From: CAXBPY01 sp003455275
GTDB taxonomy: Bacteria; Bacteroidota; Bacteroidia; Chitinophagales; UBA10324
Assembly (NCBI GenBank): GCA_963977675.1
Contig: CAXBPY010000066.1
Span: 1-14,266 of the forward strand
Reading direction: 5' to 3'
DNA: 14,266 nt
Both the position numbers and the translations under genes were made by a program. The first letter of the stretch is position 1; every line of letters begins with the position of its first letter. The notes beneath the pieces are model-generated. The model searched no databases. It saw nothing but the letters and a program-made list of their open reading frames with translations, and was not told the origin of the DNA. Below, in pieces: positions 1 through 7,033 of the stretch.

Positions 1-1532
1 ATCATTCTTCCTTTTCCTATTTCTAATTCGGTGAAAGGTTTTTTCCAATCAGGCATCACACCTTCGCCGCGCGGATAACGAATGCTGAACGGAAAATTAT
101 TTTTCGCCAGCTGCGCGGTGAACATCAGATTGCGCAGTTCTTCTTCATTCATCGGTGCACTCACAACTAAGTGCGGCAGGCAACGAAGGAAAGCAATATC
201 AAATTCACCCTGATGTGTTGCACCATCTTCTCCAACTAATCCTCCGCGGTCGAGGCAGAAAATCACATGCAGCTTTTGGAGCACAACATCGTGTATTACC
301 TGGTCGTAACCACGCTGAAGAAACGAAGAATAAATATTGCAAAACGGAACAAGCCCTTGCGTGGCAAGTCCCGCACTGAATGTAACAGCGTGCTGCTCCG
401 CAATGCCCACATCAAATGCGCGGTGCGGCATCGCCTTCATCATTATATTGAGTGAAGAACCCGATGGCATAGCGGGAGTAATGCCGACAATCTTTTCATT
501 CTGCTCTGCGAGTTCCACTATCGTGTTTCCGAAAACATCCTGATACTTCGGTGGAGTTACTTCAACAGAAATTTTCTTTTTGATTTCACCAGTGACTTTA
601 TCAAACAAACCGGGTGCGTGCCACTTGGTTTGGTCTTTCTCCGCGAGCTCGTATCCTTTTCCTTTTACTGTAATGGTATGAAGAATTTTCGGACCAGGAA
701 TTTTCTTGAGGTCAGAAAATATTTCTACTAAGTGATTCACATCGTGTCCATCCACCGGGCCGAAGTAGCGGAGATTGAGCGCTTCGAAAATGTTGGAGCT
801 CTTCGAGAGAATTCCTTTCAGTGATGCTTCCAGTTTACTCAGCCGCGACTGACCGCTCTTACCGGAAATTTTTCCGATGATGTTCCAGAGTTCGTTGCGT
901 GTGCGGTTGTAAGTTTTTGAAGTAGTGATGTCAGTGAGATATTCTTTCAGCGCACCCACATTCGGGTCAATACTCATGCAATTATCATTGAGCACAATCA
1001 GCAAATTCGAGTTGCTTGCGCCTGCATGATTCATTCCTTCGAAAGCAATTCCTGCAGTCATGGCTCCATCACCAATCACGGCGATGTGATGTTTGTCTTT
1101 TATGTTTTGATACTGCGATGCGATTGCCATTCCGAGCGCCGCAGAAATTGAAGTTGATGAATGTCCAACACCAAATGTGTCATACTCGCTTTCACTGCGT
1201 GAAGGAAAACCTGCAATGCCTTTCCATTTTCTGTTGGTATGAAAGCGTTCTCTTCTTCCGGTTAAAATTTTGTGTCCATATGCCTGATGCCCCACATCCC
1301 AAACCAATTGGTCGTAAGGAGTATTGAAAGCATAATGAAGCGCAACTGTTAATTCCACCACACCGAGGCTCGCACCGAAATGTCCCCCATAAACTGAAAC
1401 TGTGTCAATGATGTACTGACGCAACTCATTTGTCACCTGAATGAGTTTGTCTTTCGGGAGTTTGCGTAAGTCGGCTGGAAATTCAATCTGTTGCAGGAGC
1501 TCGCCGGCTTGTATTTCTATTGGAGAATTCAT
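1..1532 (-). CDS. dxs: 1-deoxy-D-xylulose-5-phosphate synthase, partial (C-terminus missing)
   Basis: Condenses pyruvate and glyceraldehyde 3-phosphate to DXP, the first step of the cytosolic MEP pathway to isoprenoids, with thiamine diphosphate (TPP) as cofactor. About 510 residues are visible of the usual 620-640; the frame is open to the left edge, so most of the transketolase C-terminal domain is missing. Seen by translation: GGHFGASLGVVELT near the N-terminus, the TPP/Mg motif GDGAMTAG at residues 154-161 closed by an LNDN about 30 residues later, RYFGPVDGHD, the pyrimidine-domain motif GIAEQHAV with the catalytic glutamate at about residue 379, DRGGLVGEDGATHQGEFD, and RYPRGEG close to the edge. 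The ATG at 1532 gives a normal family N-terminus (MNSPIEIQAGELL) and lies just after a TAnnTTTG promoter. No frameshift was seen. Identification is very secure. Confidence 0.97.
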   Translation of the reverse strand, partial: MNSPIEIQAGELLQQIEFPADLRKLPKDKLIQVTNELRQYIIDTVSVYGGHFGASLGVVELTVALHYAFNTPYDQLVWDVGHQAYGHKILTGRRERFHTNRKWKGIAGFPSRSESEYDTFGVGHSSTSISAALGMAIASQYQNIKDKHHIAVIGDGAMTAGIAFEGMNHAGASNSNLLIVLNDNCMSIDPNVGALKEYLTDITTSKTYNRTRNELWNIIGKISGKSGQSRLSKLEASLKGILSKSSNIFEALNLRYFGPVDGHDVNHLVEIFSDLKKIPGPKILHTITVKGKGYELAEKDQTKWHAPGLFDKVTGEIKKKISVEVTPPKYQDVFGNTIVELAEQNEKIVGITPAMPSGSSLNIMMKAMPHRAFDVGIAEQHAVTFSAGLATQGLVPFCNIYSSFLQRGYDQVIHDVVLQKLHVIFCLDRGGLVGEDGATHQGEFDIAFLRCLPHLVVSAPMNEEELRNLMFTAQLAKNNFPFSIRYPRGEGVMPDWKKPFTELEIGKGRM

Positions 1533-1549
1533 AATTTATAGGGTGGAAA

Positions 1550-1557
1550 CAAAAGTA
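1550..1557 (-). promoter_or_regulatory. Putative dxs promoter, -7 element TACTTTTG
   Basis: On the minus strand this octamer reads TACTTTTG and fits the Bacteroidota sigma-70 element TAnnTTTG. It ends 17 bases before the dxs ATG, giving a leader of about 10 bases. No clear TTG at -33 was found, so the call rests on the -7 element and its position. Confidence 0.5.
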
Positions 1558-1731
1558 ATAGTTTGAATTAAAAGAGAAATGTATGAAGGAAAATGGAGCG
1601 CAGGTGGAATTTTTTCTGCATTAATTATTATGGTTCTGATAAACGAAAGAATCCGGATTGATGGTTTTAAAAAAAAGTTGATTTCGAAACTGAAATAGTG
1701 AAAAAATATTTTTCGAACCCGAAAAAATTTT

Positions 1732-1768
1732 AAAATAAAAAAGGCGCTCCGAATTTTCGGAGCGCCTT
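1732..1768 (-). terminator. Rho-independent terminator after the 658-residue PKD/T9SS gene
   Basis: A perfect 11-bp stem (AAGGCGCTCCG at 1741-1751 with its complement at 1758-1768) closes a 6-base loop. Read on the minus strand it is followed by TTTTTTATTTT. It lies 23 bases beyond the stop codon at 1792, so it ends transcription of the secreted-protein gene before dxs. The stem arm and U-tract nearly match the terminator after anmK. Confidence 0.88.
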
Positions 1769-1791
1769 CGCACATTAGTTTGAATTAATAA

Positions 1792-3768
1792 TTATTTAAC
1801 TACAGTAAGCTTCAGATTGAAAACATTTATTCCATCTGACAGATGAATTAAGTAAATGCCATCTGCAATATTGAGAGTAGAAATTTTTGTTGTGTTTTGG
1901 CCTTGAACAAGGGACACAGTTTCGCTGCTTAAAACTTTTCCTGTTACATCAGCAATTTCGAGAGAATAATTTCCGGCTTGTTTCAATATTGTTTTCATCG
2001 TAACAAAATCTTTTGCAGGATTTGGATACAACGAAACTGATTCAATGTTGTTTAATGTTGGTACAAAAGCAGCAGATACAATTTGAGTTGTATTCACAAC
2101 AACAGGAACATCAGTTACTGAAGGAGTGGTTGAACTGATCGTGATTATAGCAGGGAAAGTCTCTTTGTTAATCATCTCCGCATACACTTTATAAGTTCCG
2201 TAAGCAAGATTGCTGAAACCAAAATGACCAGCAGCATCACTGTAAGTATACTGAAGCGGATTGTCGTTCATGTCGAGTAAAAGAATTTCAACATTACTCA
2301 TTGGGTCGCCCGCTGCTTCCATTTTGTTTGCACCCTGCGTTACATTTCCTCCAATGAAACCCGGGCCACCCGGATTAGTGCCGGATAATAGATTTATTCC
2401 CACCCAAAAATTCAAAGGGCAAACTGTAACATCTGTAGCAGAATTCCAGAAAAGAGTTTGCTGATAATAGGAAGGCATCAACGAAGAATAGTTGGCAGCC
2501 CCCGTATCGGCAGCAGCTTTTACCAGGTAAGTTCCGCTTGATACATTATTGAATGAAAAATATCCTGAGTCTGCAGGGGTAAGTTCCTGCATCATTACAA
2601 GGCTTAGCATTTGTGATGCAGAATCATATTGAATTAAATAAACTTCAGCATAGTCTATTAACGATCCGTTTCCGGTTACAAATCCGTCGATACTGCAATT
2701 CATAGCAGCAGGTCCTACCAATATATTCTGACAATAAGTATCCTGGCAGCCAGTTGAAGAATCGCCAACAGTTATACAAACCGGGTAAGTTCCAGCTGAT
2801 ATATAAGTGTGCGAAGCGCTTCCAACCATGGCGTTAGAACTTGTGCCATCGCCCCAGCTCCAATATGCATAATTATAGTTGCCGGTTGAAGTGTTGTTGC
2901 AGTTGATGGTGTAACCGTTTCCGGTGAAGATGAAATCAGCGTGGCAAACTGAACTGATATTTCCCGCCACAATTGAGTCGCAGTAAGTATTGCTGCAGCC
3001 AGTTGTTGAGTCACTCACAGTGAGACACACTGTGTAAACTCCGGCTGAGTTGTAGGTGTGTGATGGATTCATTTGAGTTGAGACTGTGCCGTCGCCAAAA
3101 TCCCACAGGTAGCTTGTATAGATTGCTGAATTGTTAATGAACCAAACTGTGTTGGTTCCATTGGATGTAGTGCTGAAGGTTGCATCACAAGTAAACGAAG
3201 GAATTAAAACATAGTGACAGTATGTGTTAGTACAGCCTCCGCCATCAGCTGTGGTTAAGCAAACCAAAAAATATCCTGAAGAGGCGTAAATGTGAACCGG
3301 ATTTTGAATTGTAGAAGTAGCACCATCGCCGAAATCCCAAAACCAGGATGTTACGGTGGCAGATGAAGCATCTGTGAAAGTTACCGTACTATCAACTGTA
3401 GTTGAGGTGAATGAAGCATAACATGAACTTGCCGAATTCAAATAAATACTATCACAAGTTGTGCTGGTGCATCCATTTAATGTGTCAGTGATAGTAAGGC
3501 ATACAACCCATGGTCCTGAGCCATTGTATTGTACAACAGGGTTGGGCAAATTGGAGCCGGTGCCATTTCCGAAAGACCACTGTGTTGAATATCCGTTTGC
3601 AGAATATGAACTGTCCCAGAATTGAACTGTTGAACCGGATGCAGAAAATTGAAATCCTGCACCACAGCTAAACTGTGCTGATGAATTCAATGAGATGATA
3701 GATAAAAGAGATAGCATTGTTATAAACAATGATCCTTTTGGCAGTGAGATTTTCATTTGAGTTTTCAT
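1792..3768 (-). CDS. Secreted protein with four PKD domains and a T9SS type A sorting domain
   Basis: 658 residues, probably exported by Sec and then delivered to the surface or medium by the type IX secretion system. Residues 1-32 form a signal peptide (hydrophobic core near 13-28, likely cut after SAQ). Four PKD-like Ig domains span about 33-352; repeats 2 and 3 have the classic WDFGDG, repeats 1 and 4 the variants WSFGNG and WSWGDG. Each repeat has four cysteines at matching places, including C-x(8-9)-C-x4-C at its end, suggesting disulfides. About 357-570 holds two carboxypeptidase-regulatory/SdrD-like beta segments (GYFSFNNVSSGTYLVKA; GHFGFSNLAYGTYKVYA). The C-terminal 80 or so residues are a Por-type sorting domain (SLYPNPAKDFV, then DGIYLIHL, ending KLTVVK). 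No enzyme motif is seen; binding or adhesion is an inference. It lies downstream of the sigma/anti-sigma pair behind its own candidate ECF promoter and ends at a strong terminator. A second ATG lies four codons in. Confidence 0.92.
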   Translation of the reverse strand: MKTQMKISLPKGSLFITMLSLLSIISLNSSAQFSCGAGFQFSASGSTVQFWDSSYSANGYSTQWSFGNGTGSNLPNPVVQYNGSGPWVVCLTITDTLNGCTSTTCDSIYLNSASSCYASFTSTTVDSTVTFTDASSATVTSWFWDFGDGATSTIQNPVHIYASSGYFLVCLTTADGGGCTNTYCHYVLIPSFTCDATFSTTSNGTNTVWFINNSAIYTSYLWDFGDGTVSTQMNPSHTYNSAGVYTVCLTVSDSTTGCSNTYCDSIVAGNISSVCHADFIFTGNGYTINCNNTSTGNYNYAYWSWGDGTSSNAMVGSASHTYISAGTYPVCITVGDSSTGCQDTYCQNILVGPAAMNCSIDGFVTGNGSLIDYAEVYLIQYDSASQMLSLVMMQELTPADSGYFSFNNVSSGTYLVKAAADTGAANYSSLMPSYYQQTLFWNSATDVTVCPLNFWVGINLLSGTNPGGPGFIGGNVTQGANKMEAAGDPMSNVEILLLDMNDNPLQYTYSDAAGHFGFSNLAYGTYKVYAEMINKETFPAIITISSTTPSVTDVPVVVNTTQIVSAAFVPTLNNIESVSLYPNPAKDFVTMKTILKQAGNYSLEIADVTGKVLSSETVSLVQGQNTTKISTLNIADGIYLIHLSDGINVFNLKLTVVK

Positions 3769-3820
3769 GATATTGTAGAGGTTAAAATTATTGTTTTAAA
3801 TCTGTTAGAATTTCTGGTTA

Positions 3821-3855
3821 GTTACACGAGTTATTGTTTTTGAAAAGTTGGGTGA
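3821..3855 (-). promoter_or_regulatory. Candidate ECF-sigma promoter P2, before the 658-residue secreted protein
   Basis: Read on the minus strand: TCACCCAACT, one base, TTCAA, a 10-base spacer, then TCGT. This matches the element at 6920-6954 in both boxes and in their spacing. The AACT...TCGT pair with 16 bases between them has the form of ECF promoters (AAC at -35, CGT at -10). It begins one base after the stop codon of the anti-sigma-like gene and lies about 50 bases before the next ATG, so it could drive that gene separately from the operon. Confidence 0.65.
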
Positions 3856-3856
3856 C

Positions 3857-5374
3857 CTAGAAATTATAACGAAGCGTGAGGTTTGCACCAGTTCCTTTAA
3901 ATCTTTTTTCAGATGAATATTCTTTCATCAATGTATTACTCAGATTCTCGAAGTATTGAATTGAAAAAACAGTTTCAATATGTTTTGAAACCGGAGCGCA
4001 AATACCTGCATTCAATTTGTAACTGAAAACAGTTTTCCGGATTAATCCCTGGTCATAAGGATTTTCTAAATCAGTTACCGTCTTATTGATGTAGTATGAA
4101 TTCCATTTTAGCGGGAATGCTGCAGAGGCGCCAAGCCCGAATTCAATTCTCCATGATTTTAATGGGAAAGAATAATTTACACAGATTGGAATGCCTAGAT
4201 ATGTATTGACAGATTTTCCATTTCGTGATGCAACCAGATTATTTTGTTGAATGTGGGTTTGGGTTGTGTCATAGTTTCCTGCACTGCCTTGCAACATGAA
4301 ACATTGCCCGCGATTATCGTATTCAATGTCTTCGCTCAGTCGCATTAAATCAAACCCGGATCTGAATTGAAAACGCTTTGCTGACATCCCGAGATACAAA
4401 TTGTAATTTGTTGTACCGCCGCCTTTTTTTTCTTCGCTCAATCTTCTTGACGCATAGTAGTTGTTTGAATCAACTGAAAATATTTGAGCACTGTTCAGGT
4501 AACTCACGCCTCCTTCAACAAACCATTTTATTTTCTTTTGAAGAGTTGAAGGCGGCTGATTTGTAAGAGTTGAAATCTGCTTGTTTACAACTGGAGTAGA
4601 ATCAGGTATAGCTTGGATTTGAGATATGCCATCATTGTTTTTATCGGGGCTCGGTGGCGAGGATTGGACAATGCCCGGTTTTGTTTTTTCAAGAGATGAA
4701 TCTGTGATTCCGTTTGACTCAGGTGTGGTTGGGTTTTGGTGGCTGATTGTTGATTGTTGATTGCTGATTTCATTTTCAGTTTCAATTATTTTTTCACCGG
4801 CTTGATTTTCATTTCCAACTATTATCCCGCTCTTACCAAAATTATTTTGAGTCTCTGATTTTTTTATTGATGAAGCATCGGAGCTGGGCAAATTCTGGGC
4901 TGAAGCAGTTTGGTTCTTTATTGAATGGTTTTGAGGTAATGAATTCTTGTCCGAATAATATTTTGTTTTATTGTTTGAATTAGAAGGAACAGTTGTTGTT
5001 GATGCTTGATTAGATGCTGAAGAAATTTCAGCCGAACCAGTTGGTGCTGCTGCAGAATTATTTTCAGCAGAGAGACTACCTGAATTCTGTAATTCAGAAT
5101 TCATAACCGACTCACTTTTATTTTCCGAAGACTGTACATTTTGTGCTGTTACAGTATGGCGGCCCGTATTTCCATTGAAGAAAAGGAAGTAAGAACCGGC
5201 ACTACCGCCGAGCAAAAGCAAGCCCAGCAATAACCACAGCATATACCTGCGGTTCGGTTTTTTTTCTAATTGGTCTTCAATCTCCATCCACAATGAATCA
5301 TCGGGCACCAGCTGTTCTTCATTCAGCTTACGCCGGAACAATTCATCTAATGGATTTCTTTTTTCATTTTCCAT
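3857..5374 (-). CDS. Putative dual membrane-spanning anti-sigma factor (Dma-like): cytoplasmic N-terminus, one TM helix, disordered linker, beta-barrel-like C-terminus
   Basis: 505 residues. Residues 1-43 are a short charged segment with the pattern P-x-x-x-LFRRKL...P-x-x-x-x-W-x-x-I-x-x-x-L, common in Bacteroidota proteins encoded beside ECF sigma factors. Residues 44-66 are one very hydrophobic helix preceded by arginines (NRRY), so the N-terminus should be cytoplasmic. Residues 67-279 are rich in Ser, Asn, Gln and Thr with no hydrophobic core and look disordered. Residues 280-505 alternate polar and aromatic/hydrophobic residues and end NLTLRYNF; the terminal Phe fits an outer-membrane beta-signal. 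The start codon overlaps the sigma stop (TGATG), which implies translational coupling. Inference: it holds the sigma factor at the inner membrane while sensing through an outer-membrane barrel, as described for the Dma proteins of Bacteroides. A barrel of 8-10 strands is plausible but not proven. The linker contains a tandem heptanucleotide repeat. Confidence 0.78.
   Translation of the reverse strand: MENEKRNPLDELFRRKLNEEQLVPDDSLWMEIEDQLEKKPNRRYMLWLLLGLLLLGGSAGSYFLFFNGNTGRHTVTAQNVQSSENKSESVMNSELQNSGSLSAENNSAAAPTGSAEISSASNQASTTTVPSNSNNKTKYYSDKNSLPQNHSIKNQTASAQNLPSSDASSIKKSETQNNFGKSGIIVGNENQAGEKIIETENEISNQQSTISHQNPTTPESNGITDSSLEKTKPGIVQSSPPSPDKNNDGISQIQAIPDSTPVVNKQISTLTNQPPSTLQKKIKWFVEGGVSYLNSAQIFSVDSNNYYASRRLSEEKKGGGTTNYNLYLGMSAKRFQFRSGFDLMRLSEDIEYDNRGQCFMLQGSAGNYDTTQTHIQQNNLVASRNGKSVNTYLGIPICVNYSFPLKSWRIEFGLGASAAFPLKWNSYYINKTVTDLENPYDQGLIRKTVFSYKLNAGICAPVSKHIETVFSIQYFENLSNTLMKEYSSEKRFKGTGANLTLRYNF
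4742..4769. repeat. Tandem 7-bp repeat, four copies of GYTGATT, inside coding sequence
   Basis: Four adjacent heptamers read GCTGATT, GTTGATT, GTTGATT, GCTGATT on the plus strand. They lie within the part of the anti-sigma-like gene that encodes the disordered linker (about residues 202-211). Seven is not a multiple of three, so gain or loss of one copy would shift the frame before the barrel-like domain. Confidence 0.85.
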
Positions 5375-5940
5375 CAGACTTTTTCAGTTTTAAAAGTTCC
5401 ACTTAATTGTTTCAATAATCTTTTTCGCGCATCACTCACATGCCACTTACTTGTGTTTTCGCTGATGCCAAGCATCACGGCGATTTCTTTATGTGTATAA
5501 TCATCAATTGCAAAAAGTGCAAACACTTTCCGGGTTGCTTCAGGCAACTGATTCAGCATGCTGAGCGCCTGATCGGTGCTCATTTGCTTTTCGTATTCAT
5601 TAAAGTCCGCCTCGTTTTTGTAATCAAGTTTTTCATTCTCTACAAACTGATGATGCTCTTTAAAGCTTGAATGCCTCCGGTGCTCATCAATGATAGAATT
5701 GATCATCACCCTTGAAATCCATGATTCAAAAGGAATGTGTTGCTGATACTTGTCGAGGTTATTCAGGATTTTCAGAAAACCAATTGTAAATAACTCGCGC
5801 GCCTCTTCGCTGTTGCGTGCGTAGCGGCGGCAGATATTCATGAGTCGGGTATAGGTTTGCTTGTAAAGCATGTTTTGTGCTCTTCTGTCCTGTTGAATAC
5901 AGGAGTTTATGAGTTCGCTATTTACCTTTTGTTCCGTCAT
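5374..5940 (-). CDS. ECF-type RNA polymerase sigma factor
   Basis: 188 residues, normal for the sigma-70 ECF family, which directs core RNA polymerase to a small regulon. Region 2 spans about 21-93 (LYKQTYTRLMNICRRYA, then FESWISRVMINSIIDEHRR); region 4 spans about 123-178 with a helix-turn-helix (YTHKEIAVMLGISENTSKWHV) followed by DARKRLLKQL. There is no region 1.1 or 3. The gene starts 4 bases after a secreted PKD/T9SS gene and its TGA shares a base with the ATG of the anti-sigma-like gene, so the three form one transcription unit. Two copies of a candidate ECF promoter before the flanking secreted-protein genes suggest that it controls its own operon. The family is certain; its targets and stimulus are inferred. 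Confidence 0.95.
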   Translation of the reverse strand: MTEQKVNSELINSCIQQDRRAQNMLYKQTYTRLMNICRRYARNSEEARELFTIGFLKILNNLDKYQQHIPFESWISRVMINSIIDEHRRHSSFKEHHQFVENEKLDYKNEADFNEYEKQMSTDQALSMLNQLPEATRKVFALFAIDDYTHKEIAVMLGISENTSKWHVSDARKRLLKQLSGTFKTEKV

Positions 5941-5944
5941 TCAT

Positions 5945-6886
5945 TCATTTCGCAAACACAGTTGTAATGAGCCGTTCACCGAATTTCACTGTGATAAAAT
6001 AATTTCCGGATGATAGACCGCTTAGATCAAGCGGATAAGTATTGCTTCCTTCAATTGCGCTTCGTCGGAAAAATTTTACCTCTTCGCCAATCGTGTTAAA
6101 GATTCTTATGTCGTAATACTTTTCTTCATCTGAAAATAAATACAGAAATGGAAAATCACCTGCAGGATTCGGATAAACCGAGATAGAATTAGAAGGAAGA
6201 ACTGACTGATGTGTTGCAGTTCCGGGCAGGCCAACTTTCAGATTAAATCCTGAATTTCCTTCTGATCTTGTCACCGGGTTGCCATTTGAATCAAACCCGA
6301 TCTGACGACAAAAATTACATATTAGGGTTCCTCCAATAGAATCAAATGCCTGAATGCATACATCGTATAATGCGTTTTGATTGTAAGTATGAGTAGGAAA
6401 TATCTGAGTGCTGGTATCACCATCTCCGAAATTCCAAATAACAAAATGATTGCCGAGTTCAGTGGTATCCGTTTCTATATAAAAAGTATTATCACAGGTA
6501 CAGTAACTGGCTTCAAAAGAAACATTGCAGGTATCGGGCACAGGATTGGTTGGGCAGAAGTCAGAATTCCAGGTGAATTGATAATTAGTTGTATCAGGAA
6601 AAAAAGTTGTGTCATTTAGAACATTGGTGCAATTCAGGAATTCACAGCGGCAGGAATCAATCGGGAAAAAAGTTTGAAATAGAACACTCAAGTTCCCGTT
6701 TTGATCAGTGGAATGAGATGTATCTGAAACCACGCCCGCTCCGGAAGAATCGGGATAAATAACTGTGATGGGTACCGGTGTATTCGTATTCGAAAGCTGA
6801 ATTGTGAGAGAGTAAGTAAAAAACTGAGCGCTCACTTTGTGTTCCAGACAAAAGAGTAACAGCAGCAGCGGAAGAATCTTTTTCAT
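5945..6886 (-). CDS. Small secreted PKD-domain protein with a T9SS type A sorting domain
   Basis: 313 residues from the ATG at 6886; a TTG just before it is also in frame, but the ATG gives a textbook signal peptide (MKKILPLLLLLFCL, likely cut after SAQ at residue 21). Residues 22-118 are a beta-rich, cysteine-containing region with no family recognised. One PKD-like domain spans about 119-200 with the core IWNFGDGDTS and THTYNQNALYDVCIQAFD. The C-terminal 75 or so residues are a T9SS sorting domain (ISVYPNPAGDF, then GLSSGNYFITVKF). It is the first gene of the sigma/anti-sigma unit and sits right behind candidate ECF promoter P1. Being co-transcribed with the regulator, it may be a ligand, a surface partner or an output of the circuit; the sequence does not say which. 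Confidence 0.9.
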   Translation of the reverse strand: MKKILPLLLLLFCLEHKVSAQFFTYSLTIQLSNTNTPVPITVIYPDSSGAGVVSDTSHSTDQNGNLSVLFQTFFPIDSCRCEFLNCTNVLNDTTFFPDTTNYQFTWNSDFCPTNPVPDTCNVSFEASYCTCDNTFYIETDTTELGNHFVIWNFGDGDTSTQIFPTHTYNQNALYDVCIQAFDSIGGTLICNFCRQIGFDSNGNPVTRSEGNSGFNLKVGLPGTATHQSVLPSNSISVYPNPAGDFPFLYLFSDEEKYYDIRIFNTIGEEVKFFRRSAIEGSNTYPLDLSGLSSGNYFITVKFGERLITTVFAK

Positions 6887-6919
6887 CAAAAAAATTTTTA
6901 TCTAATAAACTGTCACTCA

Positions 6920-6954
6920 GCTAAACGAAACCAACCGGTTGAATAGTTGGGTGA
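6920..6954 (-). promoter_or_regulatory. Candidate ECF-sigma promoter P1, before the sigma/anti-sigma operon
   Basis: Minus-strand TCACCCAACT, one base, TTCAA, 10-base spacer, TCGT. Compared with P2 (3821-3855), 15 of 16 bases match in the left box, 0 of 10 in the spacer, and 7 of 9 from TCGT onward. The end of TCGT is about 38 bases before the ATG at 6886, leaving a leader of roughly 30 bases. The spacer holds a palindrome (CAACCGGTTG, 6932-6941) that P2 lacks. Confidence 0.68.
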
Positions 6955-7033
6955 GCAGAATAATTTTTGTAAATAAAATACAGCCGGTTTCCCTGAGAAT
7001 ATTTCCGGGATAAGAATCTGACTATCTCAAAAA

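Noticed and set aside
1016..1327. Plus-strand open frame of 103 codons opposite dxs
   Set aside because: Antisense shadow of the conserved dxs frame.
1536..1775. Minus-strand open frame of 79 codons between the secreted protein and dxs
   Set aside because: It overlaps both the terminator and the dxs promoter, is Phe/Ile/Lys-rich from AT-rich DNA and shows no recognisable protein features.
4742..4769. Heptamer array as part of a CRISPR or VNTR minisatellite
   Set aside because: Units are only 7 bases with no spacers and no cas genes; it is a short tandem repeat inside a coding region.
6981..7010. Possible terminator after purH (CCGG/TCCC repeats)
   Set aside because: Only 4-bp pairings form and no U-tract follows.
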